Positions 8,544 through 17,856 of a DNA stretch of 64,000 bases are shown here, piece after piece. The notes beneath the pieces are model-generated. The model had not been told where the DNA came from and made no database searches. It saw only the letters and a program-made list of their open reading frames with translations. Each line of letters begins with the position of its first letter. Positions within the stretch are counted from its first letter, which is position 1. Position numbers and translations under genes: made by a program. This DNA comes from Saprospira sp. CCB-QB6 (lineage in GTDB: Bacteria > Bacteroidota > Bacteroidia > Chitinophagales > Saprospiraceae): contig NZ_CP116808.1 in NCBI RefSeq assembly GCF_028464065.1, positions 3,811,501 to 3,875,500 on the forward strand, read 5' to 3'.

Positions 8544-8999
8544 ATGATGACTCTCGAACAAAAAATGCAGGATTATAAATTGAGCAAGAAAATACTCAAA
8601 GCTTTTTATGGCATTTCTTATCCGACCTTGCGCAAACGCTTGCGTGCTGCGGGTTTGGATCATTTTATTGGTCGAAGAAAATTTTTGTTTGCCGAATTTC
8701 TTCTCATTTTTAGGGCATTGGGCCAACCCGAACAAATTTTTACTGAGCTGCAAGAGCTAGCGCAAATTTATGAGCAACTCATTAGCTTGGGTTTATTGCA
8801 GGGGCAATCGCAAAAAGATTTGCCACAAAAAGGACAAAAAAAGGAGGCAATTCTTTCTTCTCCGCCAAAATTATGGCTTTTGCAAACCCCTTTGGCTTTG
8901 CTCAACCGCTTTATTGCCCTTTATTATCAAGTTTTACTAAATGGCTTGGACCTTTTATATGGCCCAATAGAAAAATATGCTGTTCAACAAGCTGCCTAG
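8544..8999 (+). CDS. Small HTH-like protein of unknown function
   Basis: 151 residues from the ATG at 8544, which lies 24 bases past the predicted -7 box. Residues 10-55 (LSKKILKAFYGISYPTLRKR and on) look like a helix-turn-helix with a basic recognition helix. The middle is charged and the C-terminus (about 100-145) is helical and hydrophobic (LLNRFIALYYQVLLNGLDLLYG). I do not recognise the family. A DNA-binding role is a guess from the N-terminus only. Confidence 0.55.
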   Translation: MMTLEQKMQDYKLSKKILKAFYGISYPTLRKRLRAAGLDHFIGRRKFLFAEFLLIFRALGQPEQIFTELQELAQIYEQLISLGLLQGQSQKDLPQKGQKKEAILSSPPKLWLLQTPLALLNRFIALYYQVLLNGLDLLYGPIEKYAVQQAA

Positions 9000-9053
9000 T
9001 ACAACAACAGCAAAACCGCCGAAGAAAAAAGCCCAAAGAAAAAAAATGGATGA

Positions 9054-9184
9054 GCGGCTGAGCGATGCGCAGCAGTGCGGCCTAGCCGCAGACCGAGCAA
9101 AAAAACTTGTTTTTTTTGCGAAGGGCCGAGCGAATAGCGAGCCGCGGAGCATAGCGACCCGAGCCAAAGGCGAGGGGCAGCCCC
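9054..9184 (-). repeat. Type-A hairpin element, copy 4 (subtype A1)
   Basis: Minus orientation in a convergent gap. In element sense it has ends GGGGCTG and CATCGCTCAGCC (GGCTG/CAGCC), and the variable stem is an A8/T7 pair, the reverse polarity of copies 2 and 3. Confidence 0.8.
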
Positions 9185-9214
9185 AAAAAAAAGCCCAAAA
9201 GTAAAATTTTGGGC
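9185..9214 (-). terminator. Terminator of the OmpA-family gene
   Basis: GCCCAAAA (9193-9200) pairs with TTTTGGGC (9207-9214). A T-run follows on the minus strand. It is separate from the adjoining type-A element. Confidence 0.75.
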
Positions 9215-9237
9215 TTCAAAGTGCTTATGAAATGCGT

Positions 9238-10428
9238 TTAATCCTCATCGGTATAAGGATTTACTTCTGTTTCGTATTCGATTTCGAGATTTTCGGCATC
9301 TACTTTTGTGACGGTAAACTCTACGCGTCGGTTAATTTGTCGGCCTTCGGCGGTATTGTTGTCGGCAACGGGTTTACTTTCGCCAAAGCCTTTATAACTC
9401 AAGCGATTTGGGGCGACGCTTCCTTTTTGGACCAAATAATTATAGACTGATTTTGCGCGGTTTTCTGATAAGCGTTGGTTGTAGCTATTGTCTCCGCGGC
9501 TATCGGTATGTCCATGAATGGCAATTTCCATTGTTGGATATTCATTGAGCAGGTCAATAACCTCTTGTAATTGCTCATTAGATTCGGGCAGTAGGTCCCA
9601 TTTTGCGGTTACAAAGAAAATGCGGTCCAATTTAACCACATCGCCAACTTTTGGGGGCGGGGGAGGAGGCAATGCGGGAGGCTCTTCTTTAAAGTTGAGT
9701 TCGCAAAGGATAATATCATCAATCAGGTAGTAGGCGTTTTCAAAATCTCCAGCAGGATCGGCAGAACCTTCAATCATTTCTGTTTTTTCATTATCGAAAA
9801 AATTGCCGAGGATGATCCAATTAGAGCGGTTGGGAGAGACAAAAGTACCTGAATATTTTACCCATTCTCGTTTATCTTTATTGATGACCTCCTCCACATT
9901 AAAATCGGGTTTAAGGTCAAGAATTGGGGCCCAAGTTTTTCCCTTGGTAATTCGGGTGGGCGAAAGCGCTAGGCCAATATTATTGCTCACATATTTGGAG
10001 TTAACGGCTCGGCAAACCCAAAATTCAAAGTAATATTCGGTCCCTTTGCGCAAAGTTTGGGTCAATTTGGCTTGCACATATTCTCTATAGGTGCTATGGC
10101 GCTCCGATTGTGGGTTATGGGTTAAGATCGCGGCCATTTTGTAGCCCGAATGTGGTTCGTCAATGATTTCATTGTTTCGTTGGGCGCTCTTTAATGTTTG
10201 GGGAAAAACAATTTTTAGATCGGGGGTGGATAAAGAAGGGCTAGACCAATCGGCAATACTGTAGCGAAAGGTTTTGAAGCCATCTATATCATCTTTCGGA
10301 GGTTTGGCTCTAAGTTTTTCAAAACCAGGGTTGGGCACTAGGTTGGGGCCAGATCCTTCTGGAGCTTGTGCCATCAAATGAAAGGGGAGGGCCAGAAAAG
10401 CTGGCCAAAAAAGGTATTTTTTCCACAT
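9238..10428 (-). CDS. OmpA-family outer-membrane/peptidoglycan-linking protein
   Basis: 396 residues from the ATG at 10426-10428. The frame continues further upstream, but only this start gives a signal peptide (WPAFLALPFHLMAQ), and a longer form would overlap nadD. The N-terminal half (about 25-260) is a beta-rich, carbohydrate-binding-like domain. A short proline tract (PPALPPPPPP) leads to an OmpA-like C-terminus (about 275-385) with the peptidoglycan-binding signature GHTDSRGDNSYNQRLSENRA and RRVEF. Expected to anchor the outer membrane to the cell wall. It diverges from nadD. Confidence 0.85.
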   Translation of the reverse strand: MWKKYLFWPAFLALPFHLMAQAPEGSGPNLVPNPGFEKLRAKPPKDDIDGFKTFRYSIADWSSPSLSTPDLKIVFPQTLKSAQRNNEIIDEPHSGYKMAAILTHNPQSERHSTYREYVQAKLTQTLRKGTEYYFEFWVCRAVNSKYVSNNIGLALSPTRITKGKTWAPILDLKPDFNVEEVINKDKREWVKYSGTFVSPNRSNWIILGNFFDNEKTEMIEGSADPAGDFENAYYLIDDIILCELNFKEEPPALPPPPPPKVGDVVKLDRIFFVTAKWDLLPESNEQLQEVIDLLNEYPTMEIAIHGHTDSRGDNSYNQRLSENRAKSVYNYLVQKGSVAPNRLSYKGFGESKPVADNNTAEGRQINRRVEFTVTKVDAENLEIEYETEVNPYTDED

Positions 10429-10584
10429 AATTATGCTGTTTTTGGTGAGATCGCCTATAAAATACATAAATGGCTTAGAAGCTTGCCATAGTTGCGCCAA
10501 AAATCTCTGTTCAAAATCAAGGAGCAGAAAAAAGCCAGATTTCTTCAGAAGACTGTATATTTCGGCGGATTTAAAATAAACATT

Positions 10585-11160
10585 ATGAAAGTAGGACTCT
10601 TTTTCGGCTCTTTTAATCCCATTCATACGGGACATTTAATGATTAGCAGTTATTTGCTGCAACATAGTCCTTTGGATGAGTTATGGTTAGTGCTTAGTCC
10701 ACACAATCCACATAAAGAACGAAAAACTTTGGCCGATGATTACCTGCGTTTAGAAATGTTGCAGGCTGCGGTGGAAGAGGAGCCCGGTTTAAAAGCTTGC
10801 GCTATAGAGTTTGATTTGCCCAAGCCTTCTTATACCGTAGATACTTTGGCTTATTTGCGAGAAGAGCATCCCGAGCATGAATTTGTTTTGTTGATGGGGG
10901 GCGATAATCTGCGCTCTTTGCCTAAATGGAAGAATTATGAGCAGATTTTGGCGCATCATGCTATTTATGTATATAAACGACCGAATGTAAGTTTGGGCGA
11001 GCTGGAGCATCATCCCCGTATTCATTTATTTCCAGAGGCCCCTTTGGTAGAAATTTCGGCTACTTATATTCGTCGGCAAGTGGCCAATGGAGGAAGTATT
11101 CGTTATTGGGTGCCCGATGCCGTGCGAGAAATTATTGAGAAATCGGGGGTGTATCGTTAG
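10585..11160 (+). CDS. nadD: Nicotinate-nucleotide adenylyltransferase
   Basis: 191 residues. Adenylates nicotinate mononucleotide in NAD synthesis. The nucleotidyltransferase motif GSFNPIHTGHL lies at residues 8-18, and the C-terminal motif SATYIRR is present. MMGGDNLRSLPKWKNY matches the family substrate region. The start chosen (MKVGLFFGSF) is the family N-terminus; a longer in-frame reading upstream has no support. The length is typical of bacterial NadD. Confidence 0.95.
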   Translation: MKVGLFFGSFNPIHTGHLMISSYLLQHSPLDELWLVLSPHNPHKERKTLADDYLRLEMLQAAVEEEPGLKACAIEFDLPKPSYTVDTLAYLREEHPEHEFVLLMGGDNLRSLPKWKNYEQILAHHAIYVYKRPNVSLGELEHHPRIHLFPEAPLVEISATYIRRQVANGGSIRYWVPDAVREIIEKSGVYR

Positions 11161-11200
11161 GTTGCGGATGAGCAATCTACTTTGGAAATAGCCCCCCAAC

Positions 11201-11232
11201 AAAAAAGCCCAGTCTACAGACTGGGCTTTTTT
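11201..11232. terminator. Bidirectional terminator between nadD and katA
   Basis: GCCCAGT (11207-11213) pairs with ACTGGGC (11220-11226), with A's on the left and T's on the right. It suits the convergent nadD and katA transcripts. Confidence 0.85.
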
Positions 11233-11249
11233 ATCTTCCTTCACTAAAT

Positions 11250-12758
11250 TTATTCATGTTTCAAACCAGCCATGACCGCCTCCACATCAACTTCTAGGCC
11301 CTGAGCCACGGCAGCACCCAATTTGGGGTCTACTCTAAAGAAGTGACAAAGTTGGCGATTGATAATCGTCTCTCGTTTTGGACCAGCAATGCCTTGCATA
11401 GCCCCCACAATATTGGCCACCAAATTATGACGATCATAATCGTTCATGACTTCATTGAAAAGAGCGGCGGGCTGACTAAAATGATCGTTTTCGCCAGGCC
11501 CCTCATTCCGATCAAAGAAATCGGCCACAGGATCCTTAATTTCTTCCGCAGGCTCCGTATAACTCGCATCCTCATAAATGTCATCAAAACTATTGGGATA
11601 ATAGTTGGGCCCCTCTTCGCCATTGCCATCTACCCGCATCAAGCCATCTCTTTGGTAATTTTTTACCGCAAAAGGACAACGATTGACGGGAATTTGCTCA
11701 TAATTGGCCCCCAAACGATAACGATGCGCATCGGGATAAGACAATAAACGACCCTGCAACATTTTATCGGGCGAGTAGCCAATACCATCCACAATATGAG
11801 CAGGCGCAAAAGCACTTTGCTCTACCGTAGCAAAATAATTTCTAGGAATTTCATTCAATTCCAAAATCCCCACTTCCTGCAAAGGAAAATCTTTATGCGA
11901 CCAAACTTTTGATAAATCAAAGGGATTAAAAGGCAAGGCCTGCGCCTGCTCATCCGTCATGGTCTGAATCATAAATCGCCATTTAGGGAAGTTGCCTGAC
12001 TCAATCGCTTCCACCAAATCCCGCTGAGAGAAATCCATATCTTTGGCCCGCATCTGATCGGCCTCTGGCCCAGTCATATTTTTGATGCCTTGTAGGGTCT
12101 TAAAATGGAATTTTACCCAAACTCGCTCGTTCTCCGCATTCACCATACTAAAGGTGTGCGAACCATAACCATTCATATGGCGATAACCATAAGGCGTGCC
12201 TCGGTCCGAAAATAAAATCAAAACCTGATGCAAACTCTCCGGATTTAAGCTCCAAAAATCCCACATCATAGTCGGACTTTTCAAGTTGCTCTTAGGATCC
12301 CGCTTTTGTGTATGAATAAAATCGGGAAACTTTTTGGGGTCTTTAATAAAAAAGACGGGCGTATTATTCCCCACCATATCAAAATTGCCGTCTTCCGTAT
12401 AAAATTTCACCGCAAAACCTCTAGGATCTCGCTCGCTATCGGCGCTGCCTTTTTCGCCACCTACGGTAGAAAAACGCAGAAAAACCTTGGTCTCTTTGCC
12501 AATTTGGTTCAAAAACTTAGCACGGCTGTACTTAGATACGTCCTGCGTCACCCTAAAAGTACCAAAAGCACCGCTCCCTTTGGCATGCACCACCCGCTCG
12601 GGAATCCGTTCGCGGTTAAAATGCGCCAATTTTTCATGCAAAATATAATCTTCTAGCAAAAGAGGCCCCCGACGGCCTGCAGATTTACTATTTTCGTGAT
12701 TCGTGTAAGGACGGCCAGAAGCCGAACGCAATTTATGGTTTTGCTCTTTCTTACTCAT
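11250..12758 (-). CDS. katA: Monofunctional haem catalase (small-subunit clade)
   Basis: 502 residues from the ATG at 12756-12758. Breaks down H2O2. Family blocks in order: GRPYTNHENS, catalytic-His region FNRERIPERVVHAKGSGAFG, FLRFSTVGGEKGSADSERDP, VGNNTPVFFIKDP with the conserved Asn, and the proximal haem-ligand block RLLSYPDAHRYRLGANYEQIP with Tyr. The frame extends 57 bases upstream, but that stretch runs toward a type-A element and lacks catalase homology. It diverges from oxyR, so OxyR control is likely. Confidence 0.95.
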   Translation of the reverse strand: MSKKEQNHKLRSASGRPYTNHENSKSAGRRGPLLLEDYILHEKLAHFNRERIPERVVHAKGSGAFGTFRVTQDVSKYSRAKFLNQIGKETKVFLRFSTVGGEKGSADSERDPRGFAVKFYTEDGNFDMVGNNTPVFFIKDPKKFPDFIHTQKRDPKSNLKSPTMMWDFWSLNPESLHQVLILFSDRGTPYGYRHMNGYGSHTFSMVNAENERVWVKFHFKTLQGIKNMTGPEADQMRAKDMDFSQRDLVEAIESGNFPKWRFMIQTMTDEQAQALPFNPFDLSKVWSHKDFPLQEVGILELNEIPRNYFATVEQSAFAPAHIVDGIGYSPDKMLQGRLLSYPDAHRYRLGANYEQIPVNRCPFAVKNYQRDGLMRVDGNGEEGPNYYPNSFDDIYEDASYTEPAEEIKDPVADFFDRNEGPGENDHFSQPAALFNEVMNDYDRHNLVANIVGAMQGIAGPKRETIINRQLCHFFRVDPKLGAAVAQGLEVDVEAVMAGLKHE

Positions 12759-12799
12759 AATATAAGCTATGTTTAGGATGAGGTAAATAATATGATTTT

Positions 12800-12922
12800 G
12801 GGGCCTCCGCAGCAAAGCTGCGGCGCTACGTTTCAGGGCTCGCTATTCGCTCGGCCCTTCGCAAAAATGCGCAGCATTTTTGCTCGGTCTGGCCTTCGGC
12901 CACCCTTTCACATCGCTAGGCC
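12800..12922 (+). repeat. Type-A hairpin element, copy 5 (subtype A2), in the katA-oxyR gap
   Basis: Ends GGGGCCTCCGC and CATCGCTAGGCC. The variable stem is CAAAAATGC/GCATTTTTG (an arm pair also seen in copy 6) and the GC hairpin is GGCCTTCGGCC. It occupies much of the shared control region of katA and oxyR. Confidence 0.85.
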
Positions 12923-13081
12923 AACTCAAAGTTGCTTCGCAAGAAAAACTCCCTTCGGTTGCCCCAGCTTGGGGATGCCATTGAATTTAGTATTTTTTCT
13001 TTGCTTAGGCAAATATAGTTTGCTCATCCAATTGTTTAAAATGATATAGCTGATATAAATATCGACCAAACCGATAATGAA

Positions 13082-14029
13082 ATGAATTTACAGCAACTCG
13101 AATATATTTTGGCCCTAGAAGAGCATCGGCATTTTGTCAAGGCGGCAGAGGCTTGTTTTGTTACGCAATCTACCTTGAGCATGATGGTCAAAAAGTTGGA
13201 GGAAGAACTGGGCGCTCCCATTTTTGACCGAAAACAAAAACCTTTGGCCCCAACGCCCTTGGGCGAAAAAATTTTGCGACAAGCTCGTTTGATTTTGCAG
13301 CAAGCCGGGCAGCTCAAAGCTATGGTCGATTGGGAGCAAAATCAGTTGGGCGGACGCTTGCGCTTAGGGATTATTCCCACTTTAGCACCTTATTTATTGC
13401 CCTTGTTTTTGCCCAGTTTTCTGGCCGCTTGTCCAGATTTGCAACTCGAACTCCGAGAAATGCAAACCCAAGATATGGAACGGGCCATGCTTGCGGGAGA
13501 TTTGGATCTGGGTATTTTGGCTTTGCCTTTTGGCCATCCCGCTTTGGTCCAAGAAAGCCTCTTTTATGAAGACTTCTTATTATATGGAGATGAGTTTGAA
13601 ATGGAGAAAAACTACTTCTTAACCGAAGAGTTGGACCTTTCTCAACTTTGGTTGCTGGAAGAAGGTCATTGTTTGCGCCAACAATTGGTTGATTTTTGTG
13701 CCTTGCAGTTACAAAAAGGCGAAAGCCGACAGCTTAATTATTTAGCAGGCAGTTTGGAAAGTCTCCGCATGCTAGTCGATTATCAGGGAGGATTTACCAT
13801 TTTGCCCAGATTGGCGGGCCAGGCTTTGCCCCCCAAACAACAAGCGAGTTTGCGCAGTTTTGCCGCCCCCCAACCTTATCGAGAAATTGGTTTGCTTAGG
13901 CCCGCCAACTTTGAGCGCCAAGCTTTGTTAGATTTACTCAAAGAACAAATTTGGTCTCATTTGCCTCCTGCTTGCCCCAGAGAATTGCCCGCAGCAGGAA
14001 AATCTTGGCCCGTTCATTTTGAGGATTAG
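13082..14029 (+). CDS. oxyR: OxyR, LysR-family peroxide sensor
   Basis: 315 residues. An N-terminal LysR helix-turn-helix (about 1-60: YILALEEHRHFVKAAEACFV, QSTLSMMVKKLEEELG) is followed by a substrate-binding domain. The redox motif LEEGHCLRQQLVDFC contains Cys197 and Cys206, nine residues apart. These match Cys199 and Cys208 of E. coli OxyR, which form a disulfide on H2O2 exposure. Being divergent from katA makes a direct regulatory link very likely. The stop codon touches the next type-A element. Confidence 0.93.
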   Translation: MNLQQLEYILALEEHRHFVKAAEACFVTQSTLSMMVKKLEEELGAPIFDRKQKPLAPTPLGEKILRQARLILQQAGQLKAMVDWEQNQLGGRLRLGIIPTLAPYLLPLFLPSFLAACPDLQLELREMQTQDMERAMLAGDLDLGILALPFGHPALVQESLFYEDFLLYGDEFEMEKNYFLTEELDLSQLWLLEEGHCLRQQLVDFCALQLQKGESRQLNYLAGSLESLRMLVDYQGGFTILPRLAGQALPPKQQASLRSFAAPQPYREIGLLRPANFERQALLDLLKEQIWSHLPPACPRELPAAGKSWPVHFED

Positions 14030-14200
14030 GGGCGGCGAAGCCGCCCTGGCCCGAAGGGCCAATTGGCCCAGCGCTGCGGAGCGGGTGGCCGAAGGCCAGA
14101 CCGAGCAAAAATGCTGCGCATTTTTGCGAAGGGCCGAGCGAATAGCGAGCCCCGCAGCATAGCGGCGGCCGCCCCAATATAAAGGGCGGCCGCGGGCCCC
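14030..14200 (-). repeat. Type-A hairpin element, copy 6 (subtype A3, extended)
   Basis: Starts on the base after the oxyR stop. In element sense the ends are GGGGCCC and GCGCTGGGCC. The variable stem is CAAAAATGC/GCATTTTTG, the GC hairpin is GGCCTTCGGCC, and extra hairpins (GGCGGCGAAGCCGCC, GGCCCGAAGGGCC) lie on its left flank. Confidence 0.85.
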
Positions 14201-14231
14201 AATATTATAGAAAGATAAAAAAGAATTGAAG

Positions 14232-14924
14232 ATGCAATATTTTGATGCGGATTTCCTCGGTTTTTTTCGAGAGTTGGCCGCCAACAACGAAAGAGAATGG
14301 TTTAAGGCGCGCAAAAAGCGCTATGAGGAGTCGGTCAAGCAGCCTTTTGAGCGTTTGATTGAGGATTTGGGCCAGGAAATGCAGCGGATAGAGCCGGGCA
14401 TTGATTTGCGTTTGCCCAAAGAATTGATCTTTCGGATTTATAAGGACAGTCGATTTTCCAAGGATAAAAGTCCGTATAAGCTGCATGCTTCGGCTATTTT
14501 ATCATCTAAAGGGCGAAAAGCGATTGATTGGCCCGCCTATTATTTGCAAATTGGTCCAGCGGGAATTTGGGTAGGCGGTGGTGCCTATCGTTTATCGCCG
14601 GCTCAAGTTTTGGCTGTTCGGGAAGCTATTTTGGACCAAAGAGAAAGTTTTGAGCATTTATTGGCCCAGCCTGCTTTTGAGCAGTATTATCCAGCGGGTT
14701 TGCAGGGTGAAAAACATAAGCGCATCCCCAAGGAATTTCGGGCTTTGGGCGAGGAATTGCCGATGATTTACCAAAAGCAATATTATTTTATGCGCACCTA
14801 TGAGGAGGAGGACAAAATGGATGAAATTCTGCAAAGCAAAGAGCTTTTGCCTTGGCTGCTAGAACATTTTGAGGCGGCGATGGGGATTAACCGCTTTTTG
14901 CGAGAGGCTTTGGCGGGAGAGTAG
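14232..14924 (+). CDS. DUF2461 family protein
   Basis: 230 residues. The ATG at 14232 is preferred over an upstream TTG in frame. DUF2461 (TIGR02453) hallmarks: FLGFFRELAANNEREWF at the N-terminus, RIYKDSRFSKDKSPYK in the middle, YYLQIGPAGIWVGGG and HKRIPKEF. The family is widespread in Bacteroidota but its biochemical role is unknown. Its stop codon abuts the stop of the minus-strand potassium channel gene. Confidence 0.85.
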   Translation: MQYFDADFLGFFRELAANNEREWFKARKKRYEESVKQPFERLIEDLGQEMQRIEPGIDLRLPKELIFRIYKDSRFSKDKSPYKLHASAILSSKGRKAIDWPAYYLQIGPAGIWVGGGAYRLSPAQVLAVREAILDQRESFEHLLAQPAFEQYYPAGLQGEKHKRIPKEFRALGEELPMIYQKQYYFMRTYEEEDKMDEILQSKELLPWLLEHFEAAMGINRFLREALAGE

Positions 14925-15854
14925 TTAGTTGCTACTCAGATACTCAAAATCAGATATTTTACTCAGTTCGAGTAGCGTTCGGCCATTTCGACCAGCTTGA
15001 AACATAGAAACGAAGCGGGCATTCCAAATAATTTCCTCACTATTATAAGAGTGGTAAGACCGAAGTTGGATGCCATGGCTATCGTCATGGGCCTGAAAAA
15101 TGACAATAAGTTCTAGTTTTTGGCGAGAACAACTGCTTTTTCCCAAATTTTGAATAGGTGAATCCTCATTGAGTGGATGCACTACGGTCCAATTGAGGGG
15201 CATAATGCGCAATTGTTCTCGCTCTAGACTAAGCGGCGAAAACTTTCGACTCAATTGCCCCAATTCATTCTCTTCCAACCAACTGGCCACCAAAGAAATT
15301 TGAGCCTCGGCCAATACTTTTTGTCGGGCATTGGCTATACGAAACATCAGGGCTTTTCCATCTTGATAAGGCGCAATCAAGATGTTTTTGCTATAACGCA
15401 ATTTTAAATTGGGCTTAGAAAAACGGGCAAAAAGCAGCCCCGTAGCCAAGGCAAAACTCAACAAACCCACAAAGGCACCCGCAGCAGCAATGCAATTGGC
15501 CGCAAATCCTTCTGGACTCACACTGCCATAACCTACGGTGGTCAGGGTTTGCACACTAAAAAAAAAGGCCTGCCAAAAATGCGAAAGCTCGGGATTTCCC
15601 GTACTCAATTGCTCAATGCCTACGGCTAAATACAAAAGCGCAAAAAGTGTATTGATGAGCAAATAAAAAGTAGTGAGGACCAAAAAGAAGCTCCACCAAG
15701 ATAGGTCAACTAACCACTGATAGGACTGAAAACGCTCCAAAAAAGCATTATCTCGATAGATGTTGAACTGCCCATTGGGCAAAATTAAACGATCCTGATC
15801 CCCTCGAATGGCGGTGCCAAACCCCAAATCCTGAAAGCGCCTCTTTTTGGCCAT
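14925..15854 (-). CDS. Inward-rectifier (Kir)-type potassium channel
   Basis: 309 residues. Two membrane helices (about 52-78 and 121-146) flank a pore helix and selectivity filter TVGYG at 106-110. The C-terminal half is a beta-sandwich cytoplasmic domain as in bacterial KirBac channels (NILIAPYQDGKALMFRIANARQ is the domain start). Forms a tetrameric K+ channel in the inner membrane. It is last in a minus-strand run dapB - helicase - channel with gaps of 0-6 bases, so it is co-transcribed with housekeeping genes of unrelated function. Confidence 0.9.
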   Translation of the reverse strand: MAKKRRFQDLGFGTAIRGDQDRLILPNGQFNIYRDNAFLERFQSYQWLVDLSWWSFFLVLTTFYLLINTLFALLYLAVGIEQLSTGNPELSHFWQAFFFSVQTLTTVGYGSVSPEGFAANCIAAAGAFVGLLSFALATGLLFARFSKPNLKLRYSKNILIAPYQDGKALMFRIANARQKVLAEAQISLVASWLEENELGQLSRKFSPLSLEREQLRIMPLNWTVVHPLNEDSPIQNLGKSSCSRQKLELIVIFQAHDDSHGIQLRSYHSYNSEEIIWNARFVSMFQAGRNGRTLLELSKISDFEYLSSN

Positions 15855-15860
15855 CTTTTT

Positions 15861-17105
15861 TTATTTCTTCCGTTTTTTACGTCGATTTTTTCTGCTGTCT
15901 TCGGCTTCTTGGATTTCTCGCATTACATCTTTAAACGAATAATTTTGCGAATCACTGAGGTCGATGGTGGCTTCGTAATCCTCTACCGGAATATCCAGCA
16001 ATTTGATTTTTTGGCCCATATAGTCCTCAATTTTCTCCAACATTTCTTCTTCTCTAGGCGCACAAAAAGAAATGGCTTTCCCTCTTTTTCGACCTCGTCC
16101 CGTTCGCCCCACTCGATGCACATAGTTTTCTGCCTGATCGGGCAAATCGTAATTGATGACCAAATGCACATTGGGAATATCAATGCCTCGAGCACTCACA
16201 TCGGTGGCAATGAGCAAACGAACTTCGCCTTCAGCAAAGGCTTTGAGCGCAGCAGTTCGTTCTTGCTGTTCTTTGTCGCCATGCAGACTTCTAGCCTCAA
16301 TATTTACTTTTTGCATGGCCGCCAACAGCCGTTCTGCCCGCACACGGGTGCGCACAAAGGCCAAAATCTTCTGATTGGGACTTTCTTTATACAAACGCTC
16401 CAAGAAAAAGCGTTTATCTTCCATTTCTACAAAGCAAAGGGAGTGGTCAATATTTTTATTGACGGGATCTTTGGGCGAAATCTGAATCCGAATGGGATTA
16501 GAAACCAGCGAATAGGCCAGTTTCTTAATTTTTTGGTCAATGGTAGCTGAAAAAAACAGGGTTTGTCGCTTTTGGGGCAGCCGCTGCAAAAGGTCCTGAA
16601 TATCTTCATAAAAACCAAATTGCAACATTCTATCGGCCTCATCCAAAACCAAGGTCTTTACAGCCTGCAAACGCAATGCGCCCTGAGCTTGTAAGTCGAA
16701 CAAACGACCAGGCGTAGCGACCAAAATATCAATTCCGCTGGCCAATTTGGCCAATTGCTTATCCTGCTTGCTCCCCCCATAAATAGCCAGGGTTTCAATC
16801 CAACTTCCACGAGTTAAATTATGAATAAAGGCCTCAATTTGTTGAGCCAATTCATGCGTAGGCACCATGACTACTACTTTGGGCGCCCGTCCTTTGCTTT
16901 GATCCCTTCCCGCTAGCAGTTGCTGCGCCAAAGGAATGGCAAAGGCGGCTGTTTTCCCCGTTCCAGTTTGGGCCACGGCCAAAACATCCTGCCCTTTCAA
17001 AATGGGCTCAATCGCTTTATACTGAATATCGGTGGGCCGCTTAAATTCTAGGGCGGCCAGACGCTCCTTTAAGATTTGCTCAAAGGGATAACGACTAAAT
17101 TTCAT
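15861..17105 (-). CDS. DEAD-box ATP-dependent RNA helicase
   Basis: 414 residues. Motifs in order: Q-motif region FKRPTDIQYKAI, Walker A AQTGTGKT at 45-52, PTHELAQQ, GGSKQD, TPGRL, LDEADRM at about 150, SAT, and in the second domain ARGIDIP and HRVGRTGR. The tail is short and very basic (RKNRRKKRKK), as in RhlE-type helicases, and likely binds rRNA. Ribosome assembly or RNA turnover is the family role; the exact substrate is not shown. It starts one base after dapB ends. Confidence 0.93.
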   Translation of the reverse strand: MKFSRYPFEQILKERLAALEFKRPTDIQYKAIEPILKGQDVLAVAQTGTGKTAAFAIPLAQQLLAGRDQSKGRAPKVVVMVPTHELAQQIEAFIHNLTRGSWIETLAIYGGSKQDKQLAKLASGIDILVATPGRLFDLQAQGALRLQAVKTLVLDEADRMLQFGFYEDIQDLLQRLPQKRQTLFFSATIDQKIKKLAYSLVSNPIRIQISPKDPVNKNIDHSLCFVEMEDKRFFLERLYKESPNQKILAFVRTRVRAERLLAAMQKVNIEARSLHGDKEQQERTAALKAFAEGEVRLLIATDVSARGIDIPNVHLVINYDLPDQAENYVHRVGRTGRGRKRGKAISFCAPREEEMLEKIEDYMGQKIKLLDIPVEDYEATIDLSDSQNYSFKDVMREIQEAEDSRKNRRKKRKK

Positions 17106-17834
17106 TTATTGCTCTTTTAAAAGGTCTTTCATTCCAAATACACCCTTTTTTCCCGCCAACCATTCGGCTGCTTTGAGGGCGCCCGCCGCAAAACCAATGC
17201 GGCCTTTTGCACGATGTGTAATAATAATTTCATCTTCCGAAGATGCATATTTCAGGCTGTGCGTGCCTGGAACTCCCGCTTCTCTTAGCGCAAAAATGGG
17301 AAAATGATTTTCTTTTTGGCTGCCTTCCAAATTGGGAAATTCGGCCAAATACCAATCTTCAAAGCGTTGGTTATGGGCCAAAACGCCCTGAGCCAAAGAA
17401 ATAGCGGTCCCTGAAGGAGCATCTTTTTTCTCCAAATGATGAATTTCCTCCATTTCCAATCGGTATTGCGGCTGCCCCGCCATCAATTCGGCCAAACGCT
17501 CATTGAGGGCAAAAAATAAATTGACGCCAATGCTAAAGTTAGAGGCATAAAAGAAGGCCCCCTTTTTTTCTTCGCAGGCAGCAGCCATTTGGTCCCAATC
17601 GGCTAACCAGGCGGTAGTGCCCGACACAACGGGAATTCCCCGCTCAAAGCAAGCCAAATAATTGTTCAAGGCGGCATCGGGTTGAGTAAATTCAATGGCC
17701 ACATCTGCTTCCTGCTCAAAATTATCCCAATCGCTAGCTTGGTTAATTTTTCCGACCACTTTATGTCCAGCAGCCTGCGCCATTTTATCTAGGGTTTGCC
17801 CCATTTTTCCATATCCGATGAGTAGAATTTTCAT
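17106..17834 (-). CDS. dapB: 4-hydroxy-tetrahydrodipicolinate reductase
   Basis: 242 residues. Second committed step of lysine and diaminopimelate synthesis. N-terminal Rossmann motif LLIGYGKMG (4-12), GTTAW near 93, and the catalytic/substrate block EEIHHLEKKDAPSGTA. The chain is somewhat shorter than E. coli DapB, as in other Bacteroidota. First gene of the dapB-helicase-channel run. Confidence 0.95.
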   Translation of the reverse strand: MKILLIGYGKMGQTLDKMAQAAGHKVVGKINQASDWDNFEQEADVAIEFTQPDAALNNYLACFERGIPVVSGTTAWLADWDQMAAACEEKKGAFFYASNFSIGVNLFFALNERLAELMAGQPQYRLEMEEIHHLEKKDAPSGTAISLAQGVLAHNQRFEDWYLAEFPNLEGSQKENHFPIFALREAGVPGTHSLKYASSEDEIIITHRAKGRIGFAAGALKAAEWLAGKKGVFGMKDLLKEQ

Positions 17835-17856
17835 TTTTTCTGTTTTTATTTTTTTT

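Noticed and set aside
12759-12815. Upstream extensions of katA, and likewise of the genes ending at 43752, starting at 60147, and at 27926
   Set aside because: The extra codons run toward or through type-A elements or spacer DNA. The internal ATG gives the family N-terminus or a proper signal peptide.
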